A stretch of DNA of 64,000 bases. Origin: Macrobrachium rosenbergii (Eukaryota; Arthropoda; Malacostraca; Decapoda; Palaemonidae). The translations under genes were made by a program, and so were the position numbers. The notes beneath the pieces were generated by a model. The model did not search any database and was not told the origin of the DNA. It was given only the letters and a program-made list of their open reading frames with translations. The stretch is taken from NCBI RefSeq assembly GCF_040412425.1, contig NC_089767.1:42667009-42731008 (forward strand), in the 5' to 3' direction. This document shows, piece after piece, positions 11,305 through 22,832 of the stretch (within the stretch, counting starts at the first letter, position 1; each line of letters starts with the position of its first letter).

Positions 11305-11583
11305 TAGTAAAAAATTGCGCCGAAGTTTCTTCGGCGCAATCGAGTTTTATGTACAGCGTATAATGATGTATGAAACTCTCAGCCACGGCCCGGTGGTGGC
11401 CTGTGTTGCTGGCACCTATAGCGGTGCCATACGCACAACCATGGCTAACTTTAACCTTAAATAAAATAAAAACTACAGAGGCTAGAGGGCTGCAATTTGG
11501 TATGTTTGATGATTGGAGGGCGGTTGTTCAACATACCAATTTGCAGCCCTCTAACCTCGGTAATTTTTAAGATCTGAGGGTGG
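11305..11583 (+). mobile_element. Element A copy 3, short subfamily
   Basis: Keeps the GCGCCGAAG/CTTCGGCGC hairpin and the central inverted repeat but lacks the CCACCGAAA hairpin. TATAATGATGTATGAAAC follows the left block directly. It has a GGCACCTATAGCGGTGCC hairpin in place of the usual GTCCTATATCGTTGCC segment. Ends in the GATCTGAGGGTGG segment without the right-terminal hairpin. Confidence 0.85.
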
Positions 11584-12036
11584 AAGAATATTCTAAAACG
11601 AAAAATGACCGAATGTATAGAGAATTATAAACTGAAACTGTAGAAAAAAAGAAATATAGTTAGTGTTACAAATTACTGTATACAGACCAACCATTACGGG
11701 CCAAAGACAAAAATAAAATTACGTCTGAAAGTAACGAAAAAAATTCGCCACTTTTCTCTCGCAACTTTTGCTCGGCTGCGCGACTCTTCGAAGAATTCCA
11801 GTCCGGAGAAGTCACTCCACCATTTCAAGGAAAGGCACAAGAAGTTTAAAAAAAGAAAAAGAAAATAAAAGTAAGAAATAAAAAAGGGTAAAATGACAAG
11901 GAAGGTTTTGCACCAGCCAAAAAAGAACAGATCATTTTTCATCTCTGACGTGACGGCCAACGTGTGGGCGATTTCTTTTCATCTAAGGTGACATTTTGCT
12001 AGCTAATTTTGTATTTGTATTTTATGTTTCTTTATA
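11584..12036. other. Unassigned sequence
   Basis: Nothing recognised. Minus-strand frames here are low-complexity (Phe/Leu rich). Confidence 0.5.
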
Positions 12037-12040
12037 TATG

Positions 12041-12136
<96 letters not shown>
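12037..12136. repeat. (AT)n array
   Basis: About 45 AT units with one TACATA interruption near 12106. Confidence 0.95.
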
Positions 12137-12138
<2 letters not shown>

Positions 12139-12686
12139 ATTTTCGCAAATCTTGAATACGATTATTTATGCATGAATAATAAGATGAAACTGACACAAAC
12201 TCAATCAAGAGAGACGAGGAAGATGCCTAAATACCAACCCCTCAATCAAGAGAGACGAGGAAGAGGCCTAAATACCCCCCCAAAGCACGACATAAACCTA
12301 ATGCAAGCAAAAGAGTTATCTGAAAATCTCGCCCAAAAATTAGCCACCAGACGCCAGGCGCCAATCACGCCGCCAGCCTGTAAGACATGATTCGTCGTTC
12401 GCTCTTAAACGCCCCCCCCCCCCTCCCCCTCCCTTCACTCCCCACCCCTTCCCCACACAACTCCCATTATCTTAAAAGCCACGACACAGCCATAAAAGAA
12501 GCGAGGGAGTCGAACGTGGGAAAGAGAAATAATCGAGAGTCATAACTCACAGGCGTGATGAGAGTATTAGCAGGCTGTCTGTCACAGGTTCGGTTTTCGG
12601 ATTTGACTCTTGCGAGCTGGAATTGGAACCGGGACGTGGAATTGGAATTGACAGCAATCAAGCACGGAAGTCAGTAGAACTGGACG
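12137..12686. other. Unassigned sequence with a C-rich tract
   Basis: An exact short direct repeat (CAATCAAGAGAGACGAGGAA) at about 12202 and 12242, and a C/T-rich tract at 12411-12455. Otherwise nothing recognised. Confidence 0.5.
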
Positions 12687-12687
12687 C

Positions 12688-13190
12688 GAAGTAGGTTATC
12701 GTGAAAGCAGGCGCAATTATTATACGACCGCTGATTAACCAATTCTTGGACTACAAGTAGGCTATCGGGAAAGCAAGCACAATTATTATACGACCGCTGA
12801 TGGATAGATGACTTACTAACAATTCTTGGACTCTAAATAGATTATCGTGAAAGCAAGCACAATTATTATACGACCGCTGATGGATAGCACACTTACTAAC
12901 GAACTCTTGGACTACAAGTAGGTTATCTCGAAAGCAAGCACAATTATTATGCGACCGCTGATGGATAGAACACTTACTAACGAACTCTTGGACTACAAGT
13001 AGGTTATCTCGAAAGCAAGCACAATTATTATACGACCGCTGATGGATAGAAGACTTACTAACGAACGCTTGGACTCGAAGTAGGTTACCGGGAAAGCAAG
13101 CACAATCATTATACGACCGCTGGTAGTCGAAAGACTTACTAACGAACGCTTGGACTCAAAGCAGGTTATCGGAAAAGCAAGCAGACTCAT
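12688..13190. repeat. Minisatellite, about 80 bp unit, about 6 copies
   Basis: Units contain ACTACAAGTAGGTTATC, GAAAGCAAGCACAATTATTA and ACGACCGCTGATGGATAG. Outer units are more diverged than central ones. Following sequence 13191-13530 is unassigned. Confidence 0.95.
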
Positions 13191-13534
13191 TATAGGACAA
13201 ATTCACAAGAACTACGATCAATAGATTACTCTAAAGCATGAGCCAAGGCCAAGGAAATAGAGAATGAGGGAGTATTGTAATAGACTTCACGCAAGGGGGA
13301 AGAAGAATTTCATAGATTAACACAAAGAAGTGGTGAAAGTAATTAAAATGAGATAATAAGAAATATGTAAGAACGGACAGACATTTTAGCATTAAGTCAG
13401 CTTTCCTAATTAATGGATGGTTAAAGAATTAGACGAAATTCACTGATATTTTCATCTCGGAAGCGCCGGAACTGGGTTGAACTTAACAAGCAATAGCTTC
13501 TAAAATTTGTACCTTCCATACGCTAGAATGTCTA

Positions 13535-13935
13535 TTTTGATATAAAAGAAGTAAAAAATAAGTATCTTTTGGTATGAAAGAGAGTAAAAAATAATCCTCT
13601 TTTGGTAAAAAAGAAGTAAAAAAATAATCTCTTTTGGTATAAAAGTAAAAAATAAGTCTATTTTGGTATAAAAGAAGTAAAAAATAATCCTCTTTTGGTA
13701 TAAAAGAAGTAAAAAATAATCCTCTTTTGGTATAAAAGAAGTAAAAAATAATCCTCTTTTGGTATAAAAGTAAAAAATCTTTTTGGTATAAATAATAAGT
13801 CCATTTTGGTGTAAAAGAAGTAAAAAATAAGTCCATTTTGGTGTAAAAGTAAAAAATAAGTCAATTTTGATATAAACGAAGTAAAAAAAAAAACTCTTTC
13901 GGTACAAAAGAAGTCAAAAATAAAAGAAGTAAAAC
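13535..13935. repeat. Minisatellite, about 32 bp unit, about 12 copies
   Basis: Units vary around TTTTGGTATAAAAGAAGTAA then AAAATAATCCTC. The minus-strand frames of up to 135 codons (FYTKRGLFFTSFIPK repeats) are repeat translations. Sequence 13936-14178 beyond is unassigned. Confidence 0.95.
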
Positions 13936-14178
13936 CGGTGTCTACTGAACGCCATAAAAAAAAAAAAACTATTGGAGCGTAAGGTCTTCAATATCAAAGC
14001 ACCACAACAGCTCTTTACCACCGTCCTGCCCAACCCTCAATACTCGTGTCCTAGGTCAGTCAATTCGAGTGAATATTGCTCTTAAGTAAATGCAAATGGA
14101 TTGGATACCAATGCACATTACCTGAAGTCAGAGGAGTATTTAAATGAGGGATTGTGGACTTCTGAGTGACGATCAACT

Positions 14179-14467
14179 TTTTTTAGTTTTCTGTAAAAGA
14201 AAACTATTGTGTCGGCTTTGTCTGTCCGTACGCGCTTTTTCTGTCCGCCCTGAGATCTTAAAAACTACTGAGGCTAGAAGGCTGCAAATTGGTATGTTGA
14301 TCATCCACCCTCCAATCATCAAACGTACCAAATTGCAGCCCTCTAGCCTCAGTAGTTTTGATTTTATTCAAGGTTAAAGTTAGCCATAATCGTGCTTCTG
14401 GCAACTATATAGGATAGGCCACCACCGGGCCGTGGTTAAAGTTTCATGGGCCGCGGCCCATGAATTT
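14179..14467 (-). mobile_element. Element A copy 4 (minus, 5'-truncated)
   Basis: Begins with the right-terminal hairpin AGTTTTCTGTAAAAGAAAAC, then the GTCTGTCCGTACGCG segment, the central inverted repeat and the CCACCACCGGGCCGTGG block. It stops at GCGGCCCATGAA, so the left third with two hairpins is missing. Confidence 0.9.
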
Positions 14468-14756
14468 TTGCTGCTAATAAACGTCGTGTGAAAGCTACAA
14501 AGTCACATAAAATCACTGTCACATTCTTATACCTGAACTTCTGAATCAAGGATGAACCATCTGTGCAGAAGACTTCCACTACATTAGCCAGTTCCTGCAC
14601 CTATACAAAAGGCTCATCAGCAAAGTTGACTCCCTGGACACACTAAGCCACTCACCTCCTACCCTGCGCGCTCTTTCTCCTACTTCCGAAATTCTGGGGT
14701 ACTTCGATTTCAAAACCGCTCTAAGGAATGACATTGGGCAGAAATCTGCTTGACCA
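14468..14756. other. Unassigned sequence
   Basis: No recognised gene or repeat. Confidence 0.5.
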
Positions 14757-14996
14757 GAATATACAATTTAGGCCAAAGGCCAAGCGCTGGGACCTATGAG
14801 GTCATCCAGCGCTGAAAAGGAAAACTGAGAGCAAGAGGTTACAAAGGTGTAACAGGAGGAAAACCTCGCAGTTGCACTGAGAAACAATTGTTGAGAGAAT
14901 TTGGAAAGTAAGATGGAAGAAAGAACATGAACGGAGGTACAGTAAAAGGAATGAAAGGGGTTGCAGCTAGGGCCCGAAAGAACGCTGCCAAGACCC
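14757..14996 (+). mobile_element. Element C copy 1 (plus half)
   Basis: Shares with the other C copies the blocks TTTAGGCCAAAGGCCAAGCG, GGGACCTATGAGGTCAT, AACAGGAGGAAAACCTC, GTAAGATGGAAGAAAGA and GGGGTTGCAGCTAGGG. It stops before the usual right end (CTTAAGTAATGCC...). An inverted partial copy follows at 15000. Confidence 0.85.
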
Positions 14997-14999
14997 ACT

Positions 15000-15141
15000 C
15001 CTGACAATTGATTCATAGTGCAACTGTTTTGAGGTTTTCCTCCTGTTACACCTTTCAAACCTCTTACTCTCAGTTTCCGTTTCAGCGCTGAATGACCTCA
15101 CTGGTCCCAGTCCTTGGCGCTTGGCTTGAATTCTGTATTCA
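15000..15141 (-). mobile_element. Element C inverted partial copy
   Basis: The reverse complement of the left half of element C (GGTTTTCCTCCTGTTACACC, CAGCGCTGAATGACCTCA) lies immediately after copy 1 with almost no spacer. Together they form an inverted repeat. Element family unknown. Confidence 0.85.
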
Positions 15142-15369
15142 ATTGAATTCAAATAATTAGCACGAATAACACTGACAAAATTGTTTGAAACATAATAAAT
15201 TGGCACAATCAGTTTCAACAAATTCCTTTTGACAAAAGCAATCTGTAACAATGATAAGCCGTAAATAATTTCTAATGATGTCACTGACAAAAAACATTTC
15301 TAGGGTTGCCACATTTAACAGAAATTCACAGACCACAGACAACGAAAGTACCATGAATTACCATTTCAA

Positions 15370-15885
15370 ACAATGTCAGAAAATATCTATCACATTTACC
15401 GATATAACGGTAATTTAACATACAACTGTCTCTAACATTTGCCAGTTTAACGGTAATTTAATACACGAATGTCCCTAACATTTACCAATATAACGGCAAT
15501 TTAGCATACTAATGTCTCTAACATTTCTGGATATAACGGCAATTTAGCATGCTAATGTATTTAACATTTCTCAATATAACGGTAATTTAGCATACTAGTG
15601 TCTCTAACATTTATCAATATAACGGTAAAATTCAGCATACAAATGTCTCTAACATTTCTGGATATAATGGTAATTTGACATACGAATGTGTCTAACATTT
15701 ACCAATATAGCATATGAATGTCTCTAACACTTATGGATATAACTGCATTTTAACATACAAATGACTAACATTTACCAATATAACGGTAATTCAGCATAAC
15801 AAATGTCTCTAACATTTACCAACATAACGGTAATTAACATACGAATGTCTCAAACATTTACCAATAAAACGATAATTTATCTTAA
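15370..15885. repeat. Minisatellite, about 43 bp unit, about 12 copies
   Basis: Units vary around CTAACATTTACCAATATAAC then GGTAATTTAGCATACGAATGT. Copies differ by small indels. Confidence 0.95.
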
Positions 15886-15989
15886 AAAAGAACCAGCATA
15901 AAATCTTTAAAATAAAGTAAAAAAATAAAAAATCATCCAAAGGTCCACCAAAGTTCGAGGCACCTTAGCAACAAGGGCGAGCAGCGGTT

Positions 15990-15991
<2 letters not shown>

Positions 15992-16042
<51 letters not shown>
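15992..16042. repeat. (GA)n array
   Basis: About 25 GA units. Confidence 0.95.
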
Positions 16043-16046
<4 letters not shown>

Positions 16047-16212
16047 GAACGTGAAATTTGCTTGCCGAGTCGCGTTCGGGAAAGCAAGCAAGCAACGATG
16101 ACACTCGAAGAGGAAGACCGATATAGAGCAACGGTTGATAACTTTCGAGAATCGATAAATGGGCGAGAATTCAAAGGACAATAATTGTCTTAGTGGAATA
16201 GAGAATTGAACT

Positions 16213-16520
16213 GAATATAGAATTTAGGCCAAAGGCCGACCACTGGGAACTATGAGGTCATTCAGCGCTGCAATGGAAACTGAGAGTAAAGGGTTTGAAA
16301 GGTGTAACAGAAGGAAAACCTCAAAGCAGTTGCACTATGAATCAATTGTTAGGAGAAGGTTAAGGAAAGTAAGATGGAAGAAAGAGAATATGAAAGGAGG
16401 TGCAGTAAAAGGAACGAAAGGGGTGGCAGCTAGGGGCCAAAGGCACACTGCAAAGAACCTTAAGTAATGCCTACAGTGCACCGCATGAGGTGCACTGACG
16501 ACACCAACCCCCTACGGGAA
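16213..16520 (+). mobile_element. Element C copy 2 (near full length)
   Basis: Runs from GAATTTAGGCCAAAGGCC through AACAGAAGGAAAACCTC and GGGGTGGCAGCTAGGGG to the right end CAGTGCACCGCATGAGGTGC and CCCCCTACGGG. About 300 bp without coding capacity. GCACCGCATGAGGTGC at the right is a small hairpin. Confidence 0.85.
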
Positions 16521-16688
16521 GTGCAAGAATTAAGTGACAGACTAATTTATGTAGCAAATTGCTATTAGGACAAATGGCCCACCACTAAATTTTAAAAATC
16601 TAATTAAACAAAAACCATAACAAAAATTCACATACATATCAATAGAGTAATTAGCAAAAGCAACCAGAATATGATTATCAAAAAATAA

Positions 16689-17100
16689 ACAAGTAAAAAA
16701 TGCGCCAAAGTTTCTTCGGCGCAATCAACTTTTCTGTACAGAGTACAGTATAATCACGGGCAGCGAAAACAGATCTATATTTCGGTGGTCTCGCTGTAAT
16801 GCTGTATGAGCCGCGGCCCATGAAACTTTAACCACGGCCCGGTGGTGGCCTGTCCTATATCGTTGCCAGAAGCACGATTATGGCTAACTTTAACCTTAAA
16901 TAAAATAAAACCTACTTAGGTTAGAAGGCTGTAATTTGGAATGTTCGATGACTGGAGGGTGGATGATCAACTTACCAATTTTCAGCCCTCTAGCCTCAGT
17001 AGTTTTTAAGATCTGAGGGCGGACGGAAAAAGGGCGGGCAGAAAAAAAGGTGTGGGTGGACAGACAAAGCCTTCACAAAACTTTCCTTTTACAGAAAAAT
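16689..17100 (+). mobile_element. Element A copy 5
   Basis: Full-length type, from ACAAGTAAAAAATGCGCC to the right-terminal hairpin CTTTCCTTTTACAGAAAAA. The second hairpin is partly broken by mutation (GCAGCGAAAA). The central inverted repeat is intact but diverged. Confidence 0.9.
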
Positions 17101-17215
17101 ATAAAAATAATAAAAAAAAATCTCTGTATATCACTGTAGGCAGTACTTTCACCCCTCCAGGGAAACACAATTGAAGTAAGTGACCACAAAACAATTTGGA
17201 AAACAAAAGAGGCAT

Positions 17216-17465
17216 TAGCACGTGACCAGAAGATAAAAAAAGATCACGGGAAAGGGTCACTGAAAAGAACACGTGAACCGCAAGCACTAAGATGAATAAA
17301 AAAAAAAAATACAAAAAAACAAAAAAAAAAATGGCGACCGGCAGTTTGAGTGGTAAAGAACACGTGAATACCACAGGTGAGGAGAATCACAGTTTGAGTG
17401 ATGAAGGACACGTGAATAACACAGGTGAGGAGAAGCAGATAAAAGAGGTGTTGGAACACGTGTCG
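17216..17465 (+). repeat. Short tandem repeat carrying five CACGTG E-boxes
   Basis: CACGTG occurs at 17219, 17270, 17361, 17409 and 17457. The segments around 17345-17390 and 17395-17440 are direct copies of a unit of about 48 bp (CAGTTTGAGTG...CACGTGAATA...CACAGGTGAGGAGAA). A plus frame starting ATGGCGACCGG at 17331 runs through it to a Glu-rich end at 17513; I do not recognise a protein. Confidence 0.6.
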
Positions 17466-17619
17466 CCCCGAGTGGGAGGACAGGGAAGAGGGGAGGAGGA
17501 GGAGGAAAAATAAAAATGAAAATAGAGAAAGATAAAAATAAAATGAATGAAGAGTGAACAAAAGGGGTGATGGAAGTCTGTGAACGGGAGTTTGGTGGAA
17601 AATAAAATGAGTACTGCAT

Positions 17620-17620
17620 T

Positions 17621-17666
<46 letters not shown>

Positions 17667-17692
17667 CTCAAAGTTATTTTAAACGAAAGAAT

Positions 17693-17755
<63 letters not shown>

Positions 17756-17779
17756 AAAGTTATTTTAAATGAAAAAATA

Positions 17780-17847
<68 letters not shown>

Positions 17848-17872
17848 CAAAGTTATTTTAAATGAAAGAATA

Positions 17873-17932
<60 letters not shown>

Positions 17933-18014
17933 AAAGTTATTTTAAATGAAAAAATAAAAATAGAAAAATAAAAAGAGAGAGATCAAAGTTAGAATGAAAA
18001 ATACAAATAGAGAG

Positions 18015-18048
<34 letters not shown>

Positions 18049-18050
18049 AC
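17620..18050. repeat. (GA)n plus 32 bp spacer, amplified about five times
   Basis: GA blocks alternate with a spacer like TCAAAGTTATTTTAAATGAA then AGAATAAAAA. Four GA blocks are 40-60 bp long, the fifth is short and broken. The spacer is much more constant than the GA length. Confidence 0.95.
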
Positions 18051-18240
18051 GCAAGCTCTTAAAAATCAAGCTAGTATGGCGTCTTAAGCCGAAGGTTGAG
18101 TTCTGCCATTTTTGTATTTATTAAAGGGATCTTAGATAAAAAATGAGTAAAAAAAAAAGACATTGATCTTACTAATTAAAGAACTGAAAGAGGAAAAAAA
18201 AAAAGCTGACTTGGGTAATGAGAATCAGTGCAATGAAAAA

Positions 18241-18643
18241 CAAGTAAAAAAATGCGCCAAGGTTTCTTCGGCGCAATCGAGTTTTCTGTAGATCCGCTAC
18301 ACCGTATAATCAAGGCCACCGAAAATAGATCTATCTTTCGGTGGTCTCGGTATAATGCTGTATGAGCCGCGGCCCGTGAAACTTTAACCACGGCCCAGTG
18401 GTGGCCTGTCCTATATCGTTGCCAGAAGCACGATTATGACTAACTTTAACCTTAAATAAAATGAAAACTACTGAGGCTAGAGGGCTGCAATTTGGTATGT
18501 TTGATGATTAGAGGGTGGATGATCAACATACCAATTTGCAGCCCTCTAGCCCCAGTAGTTTTTAAGATCTGAGGGCGGACAGAATAAAGTGCGGACGGAC
18601 AGACAAAACCGGCACAATAGTTTCCTTTTACAGAACACTAAAA
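18241..18643 (+). mobile_element. Element A copy 6
   Basis: Full-length type. Both left hairpins, the central inverted repeat and the right end TTTCCTTTTACAGAACACTA are all present. Confidence 0.9.
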
Positions 18644-18661
18644 CCCAGCAGAGTAAAATTA

Positions 18662-19265
<604 letters not shown>

Positions 19266-19267
19266 TT

Positions 19268-19270
<3 letters not shown>

Positions 19271-19335
<65 letters not shown>

Positions 19336-19406
19336 TATCTATTATGTCGTCAATGGTGAATCACATTATTATATTAAGAACAGGTAATAAGTTTTAAGGA
19401 TATACC

Positions 19407-19470
<64 letters not shown>

Positions 19471-19544
19471 ACCATCATATCATCAATGGTGAAATCATAA
19501 TATATTAAAACCAGCAAAATAAATTTTACGGATATACCACTTAG

Positions 19545-19603
<59 letters not shown>

Positions 19604-19685
19604 CATATCTATCACATTACCAATGGTGAAATCATATCATTATATCAAAAACCAGCAAAATAAGTTTTACGGATACACCAGACTT
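19271..19685. repeat. (GA)n plus about 80 bp spacer, amplified three times
   Basis: GA blocks at 19271-19331, 19411-19467 and 19552-19602. Each is followed by a spacer with ATCAATGGTGAAATCATA, AAACCAGCAAAATAAGTTTT and GGATATACCA. The same spacer family flanks GA blocks at 40999-41430. Confidence 0.95.
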
Positions 19686-20097
19686 AAATGTCAAATAAAC
19701 ACAGGTAAAAAAAAAAATTGCATGATCACGCAATCATTGAATTCATCTTACTAGCAAGTGAATAAATTAAATAAAATTGTGTTATTCTTACATCGAAGAA
19801 ACGAAAGAAAGATATATAAAAAAAAGTTACCGGGATATCGACGATAAAATCATAACAATGAATACAGCTATGACACGCATGAAAAAAGCCGTGCTATTTT
19901 ATCACCTCAAGTAGATGATTCTACTCTCGGCCAATTTCTTCACCTAATCACGTTTCTCTGTGAAGTTTGTTCCCGAATCTCGTTAATTAATCTTATGGCG
20001 GCATTAGCGGGTAAAGTGGGTTTGGCCCAATTTCTTTGGGTGTTAGAGTGGTGCCAGTGATTTGGTTTCTTTAGCTGAAATGCGTCTCTTGTTGTGT
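19686..20097. other. Unassigned sequence
   Basis: No gene or repeat family recognised. Confidence 0.5.
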
Positions 20098-20246
20098 CAC
20101 TGGTTCTTAACCCGGGGGTGCTCGCACCCCCCAGGGGGGTGCGAAGCCGGTTCCTAAGGGGTGCGAGGATGCCTACGAATAATTAAAGCAAAATATATTT
20201 TTATATGTGCATGTTATTTTTTTCTGCAAGAAATAAAATAAAAAAA

Positions 20247-20316
<70 letters not shown>

Positions 20317-20576
20317 GTGAGAAAAGTGATGGACTCCGAAGGGGGCAGGATGCAACCCGGAACCCCACACTATAAAAACCACCAAATATAATAGGATGAC
20401 TGTAATAGACAAAAATAAATAAATAAAAAAAAAAAAATAATAATAATAATAATAACAATTATTATTATTATCATTATTATTATTTTAGCTTGTTTTCTTT
20501 CAGCAATTCACGGGGCGCGAGAGCTGACTGCTGATCTGAAAGGGGTGCATCCATTGAAAAACGATAAGAACCACTG
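20098..20576. mobile_element. hAT-like non-autonomous remnant
   Basis: The left end CACTGGTTCTTAACC and right end TAAGAACCACTG are inverted copies of the Charlie/hAT-type terminus CAGTGGTTCTTAACC. The subterminal regions are also partly complementary (GGGTGCGA and GGGGTGCATCC). The flanks TGTTGTGT and TGTTAAGC share only four of eight bases, so a target-site duplication is decayed at best. Inside lie an (AAT)n array at 20250-20316 and mixed A-rich sequence. No transposase. Confidence 0.55.
20250..20316. repeat. (AAT)n array
   Basis: About 22 AAT units inside the hAT-like remnant. Confidence 0.95.
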
Positions 20577-20749
20577 TGTTAAGCTGACCGTATTTATAGC
20601 AGACTGTTCCAGTTACATACAGTATTGTGTGTGGGAAGCGTGACTGATCGCATGAATCGATCTTTGTCTGGTAAGTCTAGTATTAGTGTGAGTCTTAAAA
20701 GTACTTTGTTTCCCGGATGCGAGCAATCGTGAATAAGACTTTGAGCGTG

Positions 20750-21082
20750 CTGCCCTACAATGGAAGATTGCAGTATCTGCAAAAATACAAAACTGAGAAA
20801 AATGGTAGATACTGCAGTTTCCCCTTGCCTTGCTACTGATTTTGCAGAGACTGCAAATGGGACCCCTAAACAACGAACTGAAGAATTATTCTGAAACTGC
20901 AATAACTTGTGTATTAGCGTTTCACGAGCCCAATTGGTGGCATATCTCAATTTCGAAAATTTTGCAGTATTCAGTGGGTCCCACTTGCAGTATCTGCAAA
21001 ATCAGTAGTAGGGCAAAGGAAAATTGCAGTATCTACCATTTTTCTCAGTTTTGCATTTTTGCAGTCTTCCATTTTAGGGCAG
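20750..21082. mobile_element. Element B copy 2, long inverted-repeat form
   Basis: Left end CTGCCCTACAATGGAAGA, one internal unit (GCAAATGGGACCCC...ATTTCGAAAATTTT), then at about 20975-21082 a full inverted copy of the left 110 bp, ending CTTCCATTTTAGGGCAG. Other B copies have inverted repeats of only about 30 bp. Confidence 0.8.
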
Positions 21083-21100
21083 ATTACCAGGGAGGAAAAT

Positions 21101-21380
21101 AAACAAATAAAAAATGCGCCGAAGTTTCTTCGGGACAATCAAGTTTTCTGTACAGCGTATAATGCTGTATGAGCCGCGGCCCATGAAACTTTCACTCAGG
21201 CCTGTCCTATAGCGTTGCAGGACGCGCGAACATGGCTAACTTGAACCTCAAATAAAATTAAAAACTACTCAGGCTAGAGGGCTGCAATTTGGTATGTTTG
21301 ATGACTGGAGGGTGGATGATCAACATATCAATTTAAAGCCCTCTAGCCTGCACAGTAGATTCCTTTTACAGAAAACTAAA
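21101..21380 (+). mobile_element. Element A copy 7, short subfamily
   Basis: Begins 18 bp after element B copy 2. It lacks the CCACCGAAA hairpin (GCGTATAATGCTGTATGAGC is continuous) and is shortened at the right: the central right arm passes almost directly to TTCCTTTTACAGAAAACTAA. Confidence 0.85.
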
Positions 21381-21645
21381 ACCAAGATAAGAAGATTTAC
21401 CTATTGGAAAATAGGCAATGGTAATTAAGAGAATGTAGCCAAGCCTAAGGCGCTGTGCTTCACGTGGCCTAGGGAGAGTTGCCCCCTTGTAACTGGTAAA
21501 TTGTGTGGCACTGGTAAATACAGGGACACATACTAGCCTAACACTAGGCGCCTTAGACGACCCATTAAGTATAGGTGTCGATGTTGTTCTGGGTCAATTT
21601 CGACATCTGGCCCGGTTCTAAGCCATAAAAGTTGCCTCTCGCTCT

Positions 21646-21650
<5 letters not shown>

Positions 21651-21716
<66 letters not shown>
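21651..21716. repeat. (GA)n array
   Basis: About 33 GA units. Flanks 21381-21650 and 21717-21875 hold nothing recognised. Confidence 0.95.
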
Positions 21717-21719
<3 letters not shown>

Positions 21720-21875
21720 TCCAGCAACCTTTGTAGTCGCGGCAACTGTCGGGTGTGTTGCCAGTACAGAATCTCACTGACAGTCTGGAAACAGTTTCAT
21801 AAACACTTTCATTTGTCTTTTCTTACAGGCTGCCCAAGAGCAAGAGCCCGTGCCAGCATCTTTCCCATCTTGAAG

Positions 21876-22075
21876 CAGTCTGAAACTTGACAAGTTTTTA
21901 CTTTAGAATGAAAAGAACTTAAGACTGGAAGCTATTATTTTCCAAATTAAAGTACCCAGTCTCCCCCCTGCAGTTCTGAAACTTGACAAGTTTTTACTTT
22001 AGAATGGAAAGAGCATAAGACTGAAAGCTATAATTTTTCTAATTAAAATACTCCATTTCCCCTCTGCAGTTCCCT
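21876..22075. repeat. Direct duplication, about 98 bp twice
   Basis: Two adjacent copies of a segment with TCTGAAACTTGACAAGTTTT, TACTTTAGAATG and CCCCTCTGCAGTTC, about 85% alike by eye. Confidence 0.85.
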
Positions 22076-22832
22076 AAAATTGTTTTTCACTTGATACAGT
22101 AACATTCGATTAAGCACTGGTTTGAGAAATGCGATCCAAGAGTCTTCATAAAACCCTCTACAAATCTAACCTGATCTAGTTTTAACCAACTGCAAATGGG
22201 CTAATTCCCAGTACATGTGTCGCCTTCAGAGAAAGATCTCGTAACTCTTTGAGTAAATCCGCTTACAGAAAAAAAAAGAGAGAAAACATGGCGTTTGAAA
22301 TATAACTTCACGGAGGGCAAAATAGTGCGACAGTTCATCAAAATCCAGCCAGGGCTTCTTCTGGGAAATATAAGTCCATCCGGTAGTTTACTTGGCAATT
22401 TTCTTGTTTATGGCCTACATTTCAGAAGAGACACATTCGTCTGTACGCCTGACTTTTCCTCGCCTTCTACAGTAACAAGTAACTTCATACACGTTTTATT
22501 TAAAAGAAACTTTAACTTTTGGACTGAGCTTTGTCTACGACACACGCACAATGGGTTTTATATCACTCAAAAGTTGTATAAAATTTCAAAACTCCAAAAT
22601 TGTTAGACCTAAAGGACTTATTATTATTCAGGCAGCGCTGCAGATCGGTCGTGTACTGGTGAAAGAATTTTTCTTTCTGATCTTATAGTGAGTATTCACC
22701 AGCTGTTCTGCAATCGGATTCTTAGAAGACGAGCAAAACAATTACTAGCATTGCAGTTAATCAGAAACAATCAGGCAAAGTGGGCAATCGTGAACGAGTG
22801 TGTCACTGAGTGAGAAAAGTAGTGGGAGGATG
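22076..22832. other. Unassigned sequence
   Basis: A plus frame of 103 codons at 22295-22606 is not recognisable, has no low-complexity explanation, and lacks splice or promoter support. I do not call it a gene. Confidence 0.4.

Noticed and set aside
13483..13907. Overlapping repetitive frames (FYTKRGLFFTSFIPK)
   Set aside because: Three frames of the 32 bp minisatellite are open at once, which indicates repeat composition, not coding selection.
22295..22606. 103-codon plus frame
   Set aside because: No recognisable family, promoter or splice context; length is within chance for 64 kb of six-frame sequence.
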